Source: Acetobacter sp. UBA5411
Lineage (GTDB): Bacteria; Pseudomonadota; Alphaproteobacteria; Acetobacterales; Acetobacteraceae
DNA: 64,000 bases
NCBI RefSeq assembly: GCF_002409645.1
Contig: NZ_DHNR01000001.1
Span: 16,432-80,431 of the forward strand
Direction: 5' to 3'
Position 1 is the first letter of the stretch; each line of letters starts with the position of its first letter. A model generated the notes under the pieces. It saw only the letters and a list, made by a program, of their open reading frames with translations, ran no database searches and was not told the DNA's origin. Shown piece by piece: positions 52,708 through 60,790 of this stretch. A program made the translations under genes and the position numbers.

Positions 52708-53489
52708 TGGGCGAAAAACAGGTCTGTCAGGAGATAATCGAATGCGAGCACAAGGATCGACGCGGAGACAACAGCAGCGGTTGTAGCGCTGCCGACTCCC
52801 TCAGCGCCCCCGCGGCTTGTGTAGCCGTAATAACAGCCCATCAGGGTGATGAGAAAACCGAACACGGTGGCTTTCACGAGCCCGACCATGACGTCTTCGG
52901 TCTTCAGGGCGTTCATGGTGGCGGCGATATAATTATCCGGTGCGAAACCGAGTTTGACTGTCGCCACTGTAAAGCCGCCTGCGACACCTAGAATATCGGC
53001 CACCACCACCAGCAGGGGCAGAGCGATCACACCGGCTGCGAGGCGTGGGGCCACGAGATATTTCATCGGGTGGGTGCGCAGTGTCGTCAGGGCGTCGATC
53101 TGGTCCGTCACCCGCATGGTGCCGATCTGCGCCGCCATGGCGGCACCTACGCGACCGGCGACCATCAGGCCCGCCATGACGGGGCCGAGCTCGCGCGTCA
53201 CCGCCAGCACGACGATATTCGCGATGGCGCTCTGTGCGTGATACTGCGCGAAGCCGGTATAGGACTGAAGCGCGATCACGCCGCCTGAGAACAGGGCGGT
53301 CAATGCGACGACCGGCAGGGACAGAAAGCCGGTATCGAGGAGCGACTGGAGAAAGACCCGCCAGTAAAAAGGCGGCCGGAAGAAGCAGGAAATTCCTTCC
53401 AGTGCAAAAAGGCCAATGGAACCGGCCCCGCGTGTCACGACAAACACCGTTCGGCCCAGCAGGGTGACAAGATCAAGCAGGGTGTTCAT
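52704..53489 (-). CDS. mlaE: Phospholipid transport permease MlaE-type
   Basis: A 261-residue MlaE/Ttg2B-type permease with about six membrane helices. ALTALFSGGVIALQSYTGF, VTRELGPVMAGLMVAGRVGAAMAAQIGTMRVTDQIDAL (about 110-145) are hallmark blocks. The ATG at 53489 gives the usual length; the frame continues about 95 codons upstream with non-family sequence. Overlaps mlaF by 4 bp. Confidence 0.88.
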   Translation of the reverse strand: MNTLLDLVTLLGRTVFVVTRGAGSIGLFALEGISCFFRPPFYWRVFLQSLLDTGFLSLPVVALTALFSGGVIALQSYTGFAQYHAQSAIANIVVLAVTRELGPVMAGLMVAGRVGAAMAAQIGTMRVTDQIDALTTLRTHPMKYLVAPRLAAGVIALPLLVVVADILGVAGGFTVATVKLGFAPDNYIAATMNALKTEDVMVGLVKATVFGFLITLMGCYYGYTSRGGAEGVGSATTAAVVSASILVLAFDYLLTDLFFAQ

Positions 53490-53761
53490 CCGGCGCAGTC
53501 GGTCCTTTGTGGTATGAGATGTGCAGCTTTTGCACTGCGGACAATCATTTAGAGCCATACAGCCGTAGCCCGCCAGTCGGGTGACGTCAAAATTCTCTTT
53601 TATTCCGGGTCTGTGCTGACGTGCAGTGTCTGTGATTTCTTGTTGAAACTCTTTCATTCTGACCTTGACCGGAGAGGACCGGACGGGTTCAAGTCTGAGC
53701 GATTTCGGGCGGGCGCCCTGTTCGTCTGATGACAGGCCCGGAAAATCGGGAGGAGACTTCG

Positions 53762-55087
53762 GTGCGTATTGCAATGATCGGGGGAGGCTATGTTGGCCTC
53801 GTTTCGGCTGCGTGTTTCGCGGAATTCGGAATTGAAGTGGCTGTGGTTGAAAACAGCCCGGCGCGACTGGCGGCTCTTCGCAAAGGCCAGATCCCTATCT
53901 ATGAACCTGGTCTCGACAAGCTGGTCGAATCCAACATGCAGGCGGGTCGCCTGTCTTTCGGTGATGACATCGCCGCAGCAGTAAAAGACGCTGAAGCCGT
54001 GTTTATTGCTGTCGGCACGCCGCCGCGGAATGGCGATGGCGCAGCGGACATGCAGTATGTCCACGCAGCTGCGCAGCAGATCGCTCGTTCGCTGACCAAC
54101 TATGCGGTTGTCGTGACAAAATCGACGGTTCCGGCTGGCACCAGCCGCCGTATCGCCGAGATCATCCGGGCCACGCGTCCTGATGCGGATTTTGACGTCG
54201 CATCCAATCCCGAGTTCCTGCGCGAAGGCAGCGCGATCGGTGACTTCATGCGTCCGGATCGTGTGATCATCGGTCTCGACAAGACGGCTCCGGATGGTGG
54301 CGCACGCGCTGAAGCGGTTATGCGGAAGGTCTATCGTCCGCTGTCCCTGATCGAAGCGCCGCTGCTCTTCACGACGCTGGAGACATCGGAACTCACGAAA
54401 TACGCTTCCAACTCGTTCCTTGCGATGAAGATCTCCTTCATCAACGAGATGGCCAGCCTTTGTGAGAAGCTGGGTGCGGATGTGCACGATCTGGCCAAAG
54501 GTATGGGTCTTGATGGCCGTATCGGTCGCAAGTTCCTGCATCCGGGTCCGGGTTACGGCGGTTCCTGCTTCCCGAAGGACACGCTGGCCCTGTCGCGTAT
54601 CGGTCAGGAGGCCGGAAGCCCGTGCCGTCTGGTCGAAACAACCGTACAGGTCAACGATGCCCGCAAGATCGGTATGGCCGGTCGCATTATCGCAGCCTGT
54701 GGTGGTTCGGCAGAAGGCAAGACGATTGCGATTCTGGGTCTGACTTTCAAGCCGGAAACCGACGATATGCGTGAGGCGCCGTCGATTCCCATCCTGCATC
54801 GTCTGGCGGAAGCTGGCGCGAAGCTGCGGGCGTTTGATCCGGTCGGCATGGAAGTGGCGGCTCCGATGATGCCGCCGACCACGACGTATTGCACCGATGC
54901 GCTCGACGCGGCCAAGGGCGCAGATGCGCTGGTGGTGCTGACAGAGTGGAATGTCTTCCGTGCGCTTGCTCCGAAGGCTCTTGTAGAGGCCATGAAAGGC
55001 AAGGTTGTCGTCGATCTGCGTAACATCTTCGATCCGGCGGCAATGCGGGCTGTTGGTCTGGACTATCAGTCGGTTGGCCGTCCCTGA
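53762..55087 (+). CDS. ugd: UDP-glucose 6-dehydrogenase
   Basis: A 441-residue NAD-dependent enzyme oxidising UDP-glucose to UDP-glucuronate for envelope or exopolysaccharide sugars. The dinucleotide motif GGGYVGLVSAACFAE is at the N-terminus and the catalytic cysteine lies in GYGGSCFPKDT (about residue 265). The C-terminal UDP-binding domain is complete. GTG 53762 is chosen because GGGAGGAG precedes it by a good spacing and the sequence before it has no family character. Confidence 0.95.
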   Translation: MRIAMIGGGYVGLVSAACFAEFGIEVAVVENSPARLAALRKGQIPIYEPGLDKLVESNMQAGRLSFGDDIAAAVKDAEAVFIAVGTPPRNGDGAADMQYVHAAAQQIARSLTNYAVVVTKSTVPAGTSRRIAEIIRATRPDADFDVASNPEFLREGSAIGDFMRPDRVIIGLDKTAPDGGARAEAVMRKVYRPLSLIEAPLLFTTLETSELTKYASNSFLAMKISFINEMASLCEKLGADVHDLAKGMGLDGRIGRKFLHPGPGYGGSCFPKDTLALSRIGQEAGSPCRLVETTVQVNDARKIGMAGRIIAACGGSAEGKTIAILGLTFKPETDDMREAPSIPILHRLAEAGAKLRAFDPVGMEVAAPMMPPTTTYCTDALDAAKGADALVVLTEWNVFRALAPKALVEAMKGKVVVDLRNIFDPAAMRAVGLDYQSVGRP

Positions 55088-55230
55088 GTTGAGTAAAGAG
55101 GGTCAGGGGAAACGCTTCATGCGCTCCCCTGATTGTCTCTTTCAGGCGGGGCAAATAATCTTGATATGACAGGAGACAGGATCTCCACTATCCTCGTATG
55201 TCCACAGATGGGTGTGCGAGGAGAAAGAAC

Positions 55231-55404
55231 ATGATGGAATGGCAGGGGCTGATCTCCATACTCATCGCAGTTTTCATGTTCTTCATTTTGCCGGTGATCC
55301 TAGGTTTTGCAATTGTGATCAGGGATGCGCGCTGGCAGGCTGAGCAATCCTGCTGTCCTAAACCTCGGCGTGTCATGTCGAAACAAGTTACCGTTTCCCG
55401 ATAA
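55231..55404 (+). CDS. Small single-span membrane protein
   Basis: A 57-residue protein: one hydrophobic helix (LISILIAVFMFFILPVILGF, about 6-26) and a basic, cysteine-containing tail. A GAGGAGA site lies about 8 bases before the ATG. No family recognised. An in-frame ATG 11 codons upstream (55198) is less likely because of spacing. Stands alone after ugd. Confidence 0.55.
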   Translation: MMEWQGLISILIAVFMFFILPVILGFAIVIRDARWQAEQSCCPKPRRVMSKQVTVSR

Positions 55405-55517
55405 GATAGAAATTTTCGTTGTGTATGGTGAGTGCGTAAAACCGCACTATGAGAGCAGTATATAATTTCTGCTTTTGAAACATAATATCAGCGTGATCAG
55501 TATAGTTTTTTGAAAAG

Positions 55518-55560
55518 TCAGGAGGCAGCGTTTGATGGCAGCCTCCTGATTTTGTTTTTA
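55518..55560. terminator. Terminator between small membrane gene and small lipoprotein gene
   Basis: TCAGGAGGC (55518-55526) pairs with GCCTCCTGA (55541-55549), followed on the plus strand by TTTTGTTTTTA. On the minus strand a CTTTTC stretch follows the stem, so it can also serve the convergent lipoprotein gene. Confidence 0.8.
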
Positions 55561-55728
55561 TTTGTCAGTGGCACGATCGACTGCGCGACCTGCCTTCTCA
55601 AGCGGACCTTTCGGCGGATCGACAGTATCGCGCACTTTTTCACCAAAAGTCCGCTCGTGAGGTTTGCAGGCTGTCAGGCCAGCGCAGGCGACTGAGAGTG
55701 CAAGAAGAGCAAAGAGAGTAGAACGCAT
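55558..55728 (-). CDS. Small entericidin-like lipoprotein
   Basis: A 56-residue protein: signal peptide with lipobox LTAC (residue 21), then a short basic/acidic mature part (FGEKVRDTVDPPKGPLEKAGRAVDRATDK) resembling small amphipathic lipoproteins of the entericidin kind. The start is set by AGGAG at proper spacing. The longer upstream frame is not supported. Confidence 0.62.
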   Translation of the reverse strand: MRSTLFALLALSVACAGLTACKPHERTFGEKVRDTVDPPKGPLEKAGRAVDRATDK

Positions 55729-56037
55729 GAAAAGTCTCCTGTAGATTTTTGCAGAGCGTTCCAGACGGCATAAAGTTGCATTTTTCAAAGTGTTTTTTGT
55801 GAAAATGTAGCAGGAAAACGCTGGTAAAGAGGCTGACGGGAATTGTGACGTTCCATCACTTTCGAGAACATTCCAAAGCAAGTTTCCTGTGCCAGTTATC
55901 GGCCAGTTTTAAAAACGGAATCACTCGGTCCGTGTGTAAGGGACAGTTATAGAAAACCGGGTCATTGAGCCGCCGGTTATATGCCTGGAAATTATTCCTG
56001 ATAAATTTATTTCATTTTAATATAAAGAATATTGCTG
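55729..56037. other. AT-rich non-coding gap
   Basis: 309 bp without a gene. It must hold the lipoprotein promoter (minus strand) and probably that of the glycosyltransferase cluster (plus strand). One short perfect inverted repeat AACCGG / CCGGTT is at 55955-55978. Nothing else stands out. Confidence 0.5.
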
Positions 56038-56115
56038 ATGGTAAGTTTTATTTTTGGTCTCTGGACAGGTGGTTTTATTGGAATTTTTGTAAGTTTAATT
56101 TTTAATAAGTCATAA
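56038..56115 (+). CDS. Candidate 25-residue membrane microprotein
   Basis: ATG 56038 opens a 25-codon frame ending TAA 56115, five bases before the glycosyltransferase start. The product is a single hydrophobic helix with glycines (FGLWTGGFIGIFVSLIF) and a short NKS tail. The ribosome-binding site is weak. The coding-like composition and tight spacing to the next gene are suggestive only. Confidence 0.35.
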   Translation: MVSFIFGLWTGGFIGIFVSLIFNKS

Positions 56116-56120
56116 TATAC

Positions 56121-57200
56121 ATGAAAAATCGTCTTCTGTTTATTTTGAAGTCCCGTGAAGGTCACTGGGGCTACGGTTCGCGTGAATCTGGTCTTTCAAA
56201 TTCTGTCCGTTTTGTCGTGGACATGCTCAATGCAAATGGCATTGAAGCCCAATCCGTTGAAGTTGCAGATAACAATGCAATTGATCGGGAGGTAACAGCC
56301 TACAGACCAACGCATGTGATCATCGAGGCGTTCTGGGTTGTGCCGGAAAAATTCGATATCCTCAAAAAGCTGCATCCACAGGTTCAGTGGATCGTCAGAG
56401 ATCACTCAGAAACGCCGTTTCTTGCCAATGAAGGCATCGCCTTTGGCTGGACCGTCGATTATCTGCAGCGTGGTGTTGAGGTCATGTGCAACGCACCGCG
56501 CGCCGTGTCGGACATGGCGGTTGTGGCAATGGGCTGTGGACTGGACCCGTCTGGCATTACCTATGGACCGAATGTTTATCCGGTCCCGCGCCTTTGTGAC
56601 ATCGCTCCTCATGCCCGTCAGCAGGGTGTCGTCAATATCGGCTGTTTCGGAGCTGTGCGCCCCCTAAAAAACCACATGACACAGGCGATCGCCGCTATTG
56701 CGTTTGCTGAGTCCATTGGCTCGGTTTTGCGCTTCCACATTAACGCAACGCGTGTGGAAGGGCAGGGAAGTCCCGTCCTGAAAAACCTGCGTGAACTCTT
56801 TGCAAGATCAGATCATGAACTGGTCGAGCATGGCTGGATGCCACATGCAGAGTTTCTGTCCGTGCTGTCCGGGATCGATATTCTCATGCAGGTTTCCTTT
56901 ACGGAAACATTCAATATCGTCGCTGCCGATGCAATGGCCATGAGTGTTCCGGTGCTGGTATCATCCGAACTGCCGTGGATTGGTCATTACGCGCACCGAA
57001 ATCCCACAGATGCCGCCGACATGGCGCAGGGTCTGTATGCGATCTGGAACGAAAATGAACATGAGCGTCTGAAACGACTTCTGAAACAGCGGCGTGACAT
57101 GGAAGTCTATTGCGCCCGCTCTTCCGCGACATGGCAGCGTCGTTTCGGTGGAAAAGCCCGATTGGTCGGAATGGAAACGCAGGGCATGGCGGATGCCTGA
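56121..57200 (+). CDS. Glycosyltransferase, GT4-like
   Basis: A 359-residue protein with GT-B layout. The C-terminal half shows NIGCFGAVRPLKNH (about 172-186), and SFTETFNIVAADAMAMSVPVLVSSELPW (about 255-283), matching the nucleotide-sugar-binding region of family 4 enzymes. The N-terminal half (SREGHWGYGSRESGLSNSVRFV) is less typical. Acceptor and donor sugars are unknown. It overlaps the next small gene by 8 bp and starts an apparent three- or four-gene cluster. Confidence 0.7.
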   Translation: MKNRLLFILKSREGHWGYGSRESGLSNSVRFVVDMLNANGIEAQSVEVADNNAIDREVTAYRPTHVIIEAFWVVPEKFDILKKLHPQVQWIVRDHSETPFLANEGIAFGWTVDYLQRGVEVMCNAPRAVSDMAVVAMGCGLDPSGITYGPNVYPVPRLCDIAPHARQQGVVNIGCFGAVRPLKNHMTQAIAAIAFAESIGSVLRFHINATRVEGQGSPVLKNLRELFARSDHELVEHGWMPHAEFLSVLSGIDILMQVSFTETFNIVAADAMAMSVPVLVSSELPWIGHYAHRNPTDAADMAQGLYAIWNENEHERLKRLLKQRRDMEVYCARSSATWQRRFGGKARLVGMETQGMADA

Positions 57201-57321
57201 CTGGGCCTTGTTCTGCGGTCTGGGAGCGATCAGTGCAACACTCGTCAACGCTGGGCTGGTGAGTGTTTTCGTCTGGATCAGGAAGAAACAGGACCAGATA
57301 TACTGGGATAAAAGGAAATGA
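57193..57321 (+). CDS. Small membrane protein in the glycosyltransferase cluster
   Basis: A 42-residue protein, one membrane helix (LFCGLGAISATLVNAGLVSVFVWI, about 6-29) followed by a basic tail (RKKQDQIYWDKRK), predicted to keep its C-terminus in the cytoplasm. ATG 57193 overlaps the glycosyltransferase stop, and its own stop overlaps the next start (ATGA), so translation coupling favours a real gene. Confidence 0.5.
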   Translation: MPDWALFCGLGAISATLVNAGLVSVFVWIRKKQDQIYWDKRK

Positions 57322-57704
57322 GAGCATTCCTTTTACTCTGTATCCTGTGTCTGGGATGTGGAGGATGCACAACAATCCCCTCAGAAGCGCAGCATGAGCT
57401 GATCGGGGTTTCCCGTTCAGATCTTGTGGCATGCGCGGGCGTGCCTGATCAGGATGAAACAAGGGACAATCAGGAAGTCCTTGTCTGGAAAATTGAAAAA
57501 TCAGGCAGCGGATCATTCTCCATTTCCGCTCCTCTCGATATTTCCATGACCATCAACACAAACGGCGCCTGCCATGTGATTGCCAGTGTGAGGGATGGCA
57601 AAGTCGCGCGAGTGGCTTATACCGGCCCTTCCTCAACATGGCAGGGGAAGGACGCGGCCTGCGCTCCCGTTTTGCGGGCCTGTGTTGCCTCTGCGGTAAA
57701 GTAG
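57318..57704 (+). CDS. Lipoprotein with possible SmpA/BamE-like fold
   Basis: A 128-residue protein. Signal peptide ends in a lipobox (CLGCGGC; Cys17 as likely acylation site). The mature part begins with a segment GVSRSDLVACAGVPDQ followed by VLVWKIEKSGSG, a pattern like the SmpA/BamE small lipoprotein domain, judged by eye. Several further cysteines may form disulfides. It is coupled to the small membrane protein upstream. Confidence 0.58.
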   Translation: MRAFLLLCILCLGCGGCTTIPSEAQHELIGVSRSDLVACAGVPDQDETRDNQEVLVWKIEKSGSGSFSISAPLDISMTINTNGACHVIASVRDGKVARVAYTGPSSTWQGKDAACAPVLRACVASAVK

Positions 57705-57770
57705 ACAGCAATCATGCCGGGCGAGTTTCAAAGGGCCTGACCGGTAGGTGGAATTGGAAATGTTTACGGT

Positions 57771-58193
57771 ATGAAACAGACTGTTCTGCCTGGCGTGGTC
57801 CTCGATGAGGACGACCTTGAAATCACCTATATTCTGGCTTCCGGCCCCGGTGGCCAGAACGTGAACAAGGTGGCGACGGCTGCCCAGTTGCGCTTCAATC
57901 TGCTCAATGCGCAGGGGATACCGGAACGTGTTCGTCTTAAGGCGCTGGAACTTGCGGGAGCGCGGGCGACTCGTGATGGTGCAATCGTCATCACGGGACG
58001 GCGCTTTCGCAGCCAGCAAAGAAACCGCGAAGATGTCATTCAGCGTCTGATCGAGTTGATCAGACAGGCCGCTCACCGCCCTGCATTTCGTGTTGCAACA
58101 AGACCGGGGCGCGCCGCCCGGCAGCGACGTCTGGATGGCAAGGCCCATCGGGCAGGCATCAAGCAGAATCGCAGGGTCCGGTCTGACGACTGA
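57771..58193 (+). CDS. arfB: Peptidyl-tRNA hydrolase ArfB (ribosome rescue)
   Basis: A 140-residue release-factor-like protein. The GGQ motif (residues 27-29) sits in ASGPGGQNVNKV, and the basic C-terminal tail (RPGRAARQRRLDGKAHRAGIKQNRR) enters the mRNA channel of stalled ribosomes. It frees ribosomes lacking a stop codon. Independent of neighbours. Confidence 0.92.
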   Translation: MKQTVLPGVVLDEDDLEITYILASGPGGQNVNKVATAAQLRFNLLNAQGIPERVRLKALELAGARATRDGAIVITGRRFRSQQRNREDVIQRLIELIRQAAHRPAFRVATRPGRAARQRRLDGKAHRAGIKQNRRVRSDD

Positions 58194-58221
58194 TAGTCCA
58201 GTCAGTCGTCAGACTAAGAGT

Positions 58222-59724
58222 TTACTTCCACACATCATCCATGACGGGGACAGCCGAGGCTTCTGCCGGGACAGCGACCTGCATGGCCTTGAGATCAGCC
58301 TCGCTTTTCGCAATGGCAGTCTCTTCCGCCTTTAGATCAAGAGACCGGCTCAGCAACGCGTAGACGCTTCCGGACACGACCAGCCCGACCAGCCATCCGA
58401 TGTCGACCCCGCCCAGCATCTGAGCGATTGGACCTGTGTAGATGTCAGGCAGAACGGCAAACGGAATGGTGACGATAAATCCGATTGCATAGGCCAGCAG
58501 ACCGCGGGACTGCCACATGCCGTAGATACCGCCACCGGGCATGAAGAGATTTGTGATGGCGTAACGGCCTTTGCGAACCAGAAAGTAATCGACCAGATTG
58601 ACCGCCGTCCACGGCACCAGCAGATACAGCATGACCGTCAGGGTCGCGAAAAGCAGTCCGATCGCATCGGACGGGCATTTCAGGGACAGACCCGTCCAGA
58701 TTGCAGCAACGGCAATCACAGTCAGAATGCGAGCGTTTTTGGTCGGATTGAGCGGCCGGAAGGAGTCTATTCCGGTCAGAATGGTCAGCATGCAGCTATA
58801 GGCATTGAGCCCCATCGTGGCGATCAGCGCGGTGACGGAGGCGAGAGATACAATCGAACCGAAACCTGGAAAGACAGCGTCACCGGCCTGATGTAGGGCG
58901 ACCAGTCCGTCGGAGGCGCCAAGACGGGTTGCAAGCCATGCTCCGAGCGTAATGAGCCAGATGGCGGAGGAAGAGGCTCCGAACATCACGGCCATGATAA
59001 TGGAGGTCGGGCGGGTATTGCGCGGCAGATAGCGGGAATAGTCTGAAACGTATGGCGCATAAGTGATGTTGTAGCTGGCGCTGGCTGCGATCTGCCCGAT
59101 GAAGGCCACCCAGCTGAAACCGACGATGGTCGGTGCACTGCCTCCTGCATGTCCGGTCAGGATGGCTCCTGTCAGAATGACATAGAGGGGTAGGGAGACG
59201 TAGAAGCACAGTTTGAAGATCGTATGCAGACAGTCATGGCCGTAGATGGCGAACAGGGCGGCGATAATGGCCATGACAATTGTGACTGCGGTGATGTTCC
59301 AGCCGAAGATCCCGTTCAGACCGGCGGAAAGCAGCACAGTGTCAACAACATTGAAGCCTATGAACGTGACCAGCGTCCCGATCAGCACGAGAGACACGCC
59401 CCGATAGCCGAACTGCGCCCGCGACTGGATCATCTGTGGCAGGCCGAGCTCCGCGCCTTGTGAAGCGTGAAACGCCATGAACAATGTGCCGAACAGGATT
59501 CCGATGACTCCGGCCAGTGCCGTGTAGCCAAGCGAGAGACCCATGCTGGGTCCGACAAATCCGATGGCGATTGTGAAGAACTGGAAATTGCCCAGAAACC
59601 AGAAAGGCCCCTGATCGGCTACGCGACCGTGGCGCTCGTTCTCGGGTACGTAATCGATGGAGCGGGTTTCAATCCCTCCCTGGCGGGAAGGTGTGTCTTG
59701 GGTGAGAGTCGGTGTGACTGACAT
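58222..59724 (-). CDS. NCS1-family purine/cytosine permease
   Basis: A 500-residue inner-membrane transporter with about 12 helices. GPFWFLGNFQFFTIAIGFVGPSMGLSLGY (about 42-70), SRAQFGYRG and SYNITYAPYVSDYSRYLPRNT are typical of the NCS1 cytosine/purine/allantoin permeases. Substrate not decidable. ATG 59724 is preferred over the longer frame because it has a GAGGGGC site. Divergent from a LysR regulator, which probably controls it. Confidence 0.82.
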   Translation of the reverse strand: MSVTPTLTQDTPSRQGGIETRSIDYVPENERHGRVADQGPFWFLGNFQFFTIAIGFVGPSMGLSLGYTALAGVIGILFGTLFMAFHASQGAELGLPQMIQSRAQFGYRGVSLVLIGTLVTFIGFNVVDTVLLSAGLNGIFGWNITAVTIVMAIIAALFAIYGHDCLHTIFKLCFYVSLPLYVILTGAILTGHAGGSAPTIVGFSWVAFIGQIAASASYNITYAPYVSDYSRYLPRNTRPTSIIMAVMFGASSSAIWLITLGAWLATRLGASDGLVALHQAGDAVFPGFGSIVSLASVTALIATMGLNAYSCMLTILTGIDSFRPLNPTKNARILTVIAVAAIWTGLSLKCPSDAIGLLFATLTVMLYLLVPWTAVNLVDYFLVRKGRYAITNLFMPGGGIYGMWQSRGLLAYAIGFIVTIPFAVLPDIYTGPIAQMLGGVDIGWLVGLVVSGSVYALLSRSLDLKAEETAIAKSEADLKAMQVAVPAEASAVPVMDDVWK

Positions 59725-59819
59725 CGAGTGCCCCTCTACGGGATGTCTGGGGGTAGAACGATTTGTATTCGTAATGATATGGTGGGCTTGTTGACAGGGC
59801 CAATTCAAAATCTAAGATT

Positions 59820-59845
59820 CAAACATTGATTGAAATCGATGTTTG
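59820..59845. promoter_or_regulatory. Inverted repeat, candidate LysR operator
   Basis: CAAACAT (59820-59826) and ATGTTTG (59839-59845) are an exact inverted repeat with a 12-bp spacer in the 127-bp interval between the permease and the regulator. The size and position, ending 6 bp before the LysR start, fit autoregulation plus control of the divergent permease. Confidence 0.5.
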
Positions 59846-59851
59846 GGTATC

Positions 59852-60772
59852 ATGCTTGGTAGTCTCAGTGATCTGGACCTGCGTCTGATCCGTGTTTTTC
59901 TGGCGATTGTGGATGCCGGAGGAATTTCCACAGCGCAAAGCATCCTGAATGTCGGACAGTCCACAATCAGCACCCAGTTGGCGACATTGGAGACACGACT
60001 GGGCTTTCGGTTGTGTGAGCGGGGCCGGAGTGGGTTTCGGCTGACGGCCAAAGGCGAGCGCTTTACCGAACTGGCGCGTCATCTTGTGGGAGCTATTGAA
60101 GATTTCAGCGTTCAGGCCCGCAACATGGATCGTCGTCTTGTCGGCAGCCTGCGGATCGGGATTATCGGGCATACGCCGTTCAGTGAGAATATACGGATCA
60201 GTCAGGCCATTGCGCGCTTCAGGCAGCGTGACGAAGCCGTCAGGCTGGATATCCGCGTCTGTTCACCGGGCGAGCAGGAAGAGCGTTTGCTAAGCGGAAC
60301 GCTCGATATAGCGATGGGATATTTCTGGCACCGGATTCCAAGTTTGCAGTTTACTCCACTTTTCATCGAAAGGCAGGTTGCTTACTGCGGCAGGGATCAT
60401 CCGCTTTTTTCTCAGGCAGGGCAGATAACTCAGGCGGAGGCTTGGGAGTATGATTGGGGTTGGCGCACATACCCGCTCCCGCAATCGATCTTTTCAGAGA
60501 GTCCCAAATCCATCACGGCGACAGCGGACAACATGGAAGCCTTGGCCATGCTGGTCCTGTCCGGGCACCATCTGGCGTTTCTGCCACAGCATTTTGCCAG
60601 ATCCTATGAGGAGCAGGGATTGATTGCTCCTCTGAATCCACAGGCGCTCCGGTATGATGTGACGTTTCATGCGGTTACCAGACAAAGGCAGAATCTTGGA
60701 GAGATACCAAAGGCTTTTCTGGAGGATCTCGCCAGCGTCCATCTTTCGGCGGTTCCGGAAATACTGTCGTAG
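59852..60772 (+). CDS. LysR-type transcriptional regulator
   Basis: A 306-residue regulator. An N-terminal winged helix-turn-helix (DLRLIRVFLAIVDAGGISTAQSILNVGQSTIS, about 8-40) is followed by a type 2 periplasmic-binding-like effector domain (about 90-290). ATG 59852 opens directly into the HTH. Divergent from the NCS1 permease, its likely target. Confidence 0.87.
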   Translation: MLGSLSDLDLRLIRVFLAIVDAGGISTAQSILNVGQSTISTQLATLETRLGFRLCERGRSGFRLTAKGERFTELARHLVGAIEDFSVQARNMDRRLVGSLRIGIIGHTPFSENIRISQAIARFRQRDEAVRLDIRVCSPGEQEERLLSGTLDIAMGYFWHRIPSLQFTPLFIERQVAYCGRDHPLFSQAGQITQAEAWEYDWGWRTYPLPQSIFSESPKSITATADNMEALAMLVLSGHHLAFLPQHFARSYEEQGLIAPLNPQALRYDVTFHAVTRQRQNLGEIPKAFLEDLASVHLSAVPEILS

Positions 60773-60790
60773 TTTGAGGCTGGAAGCGGC

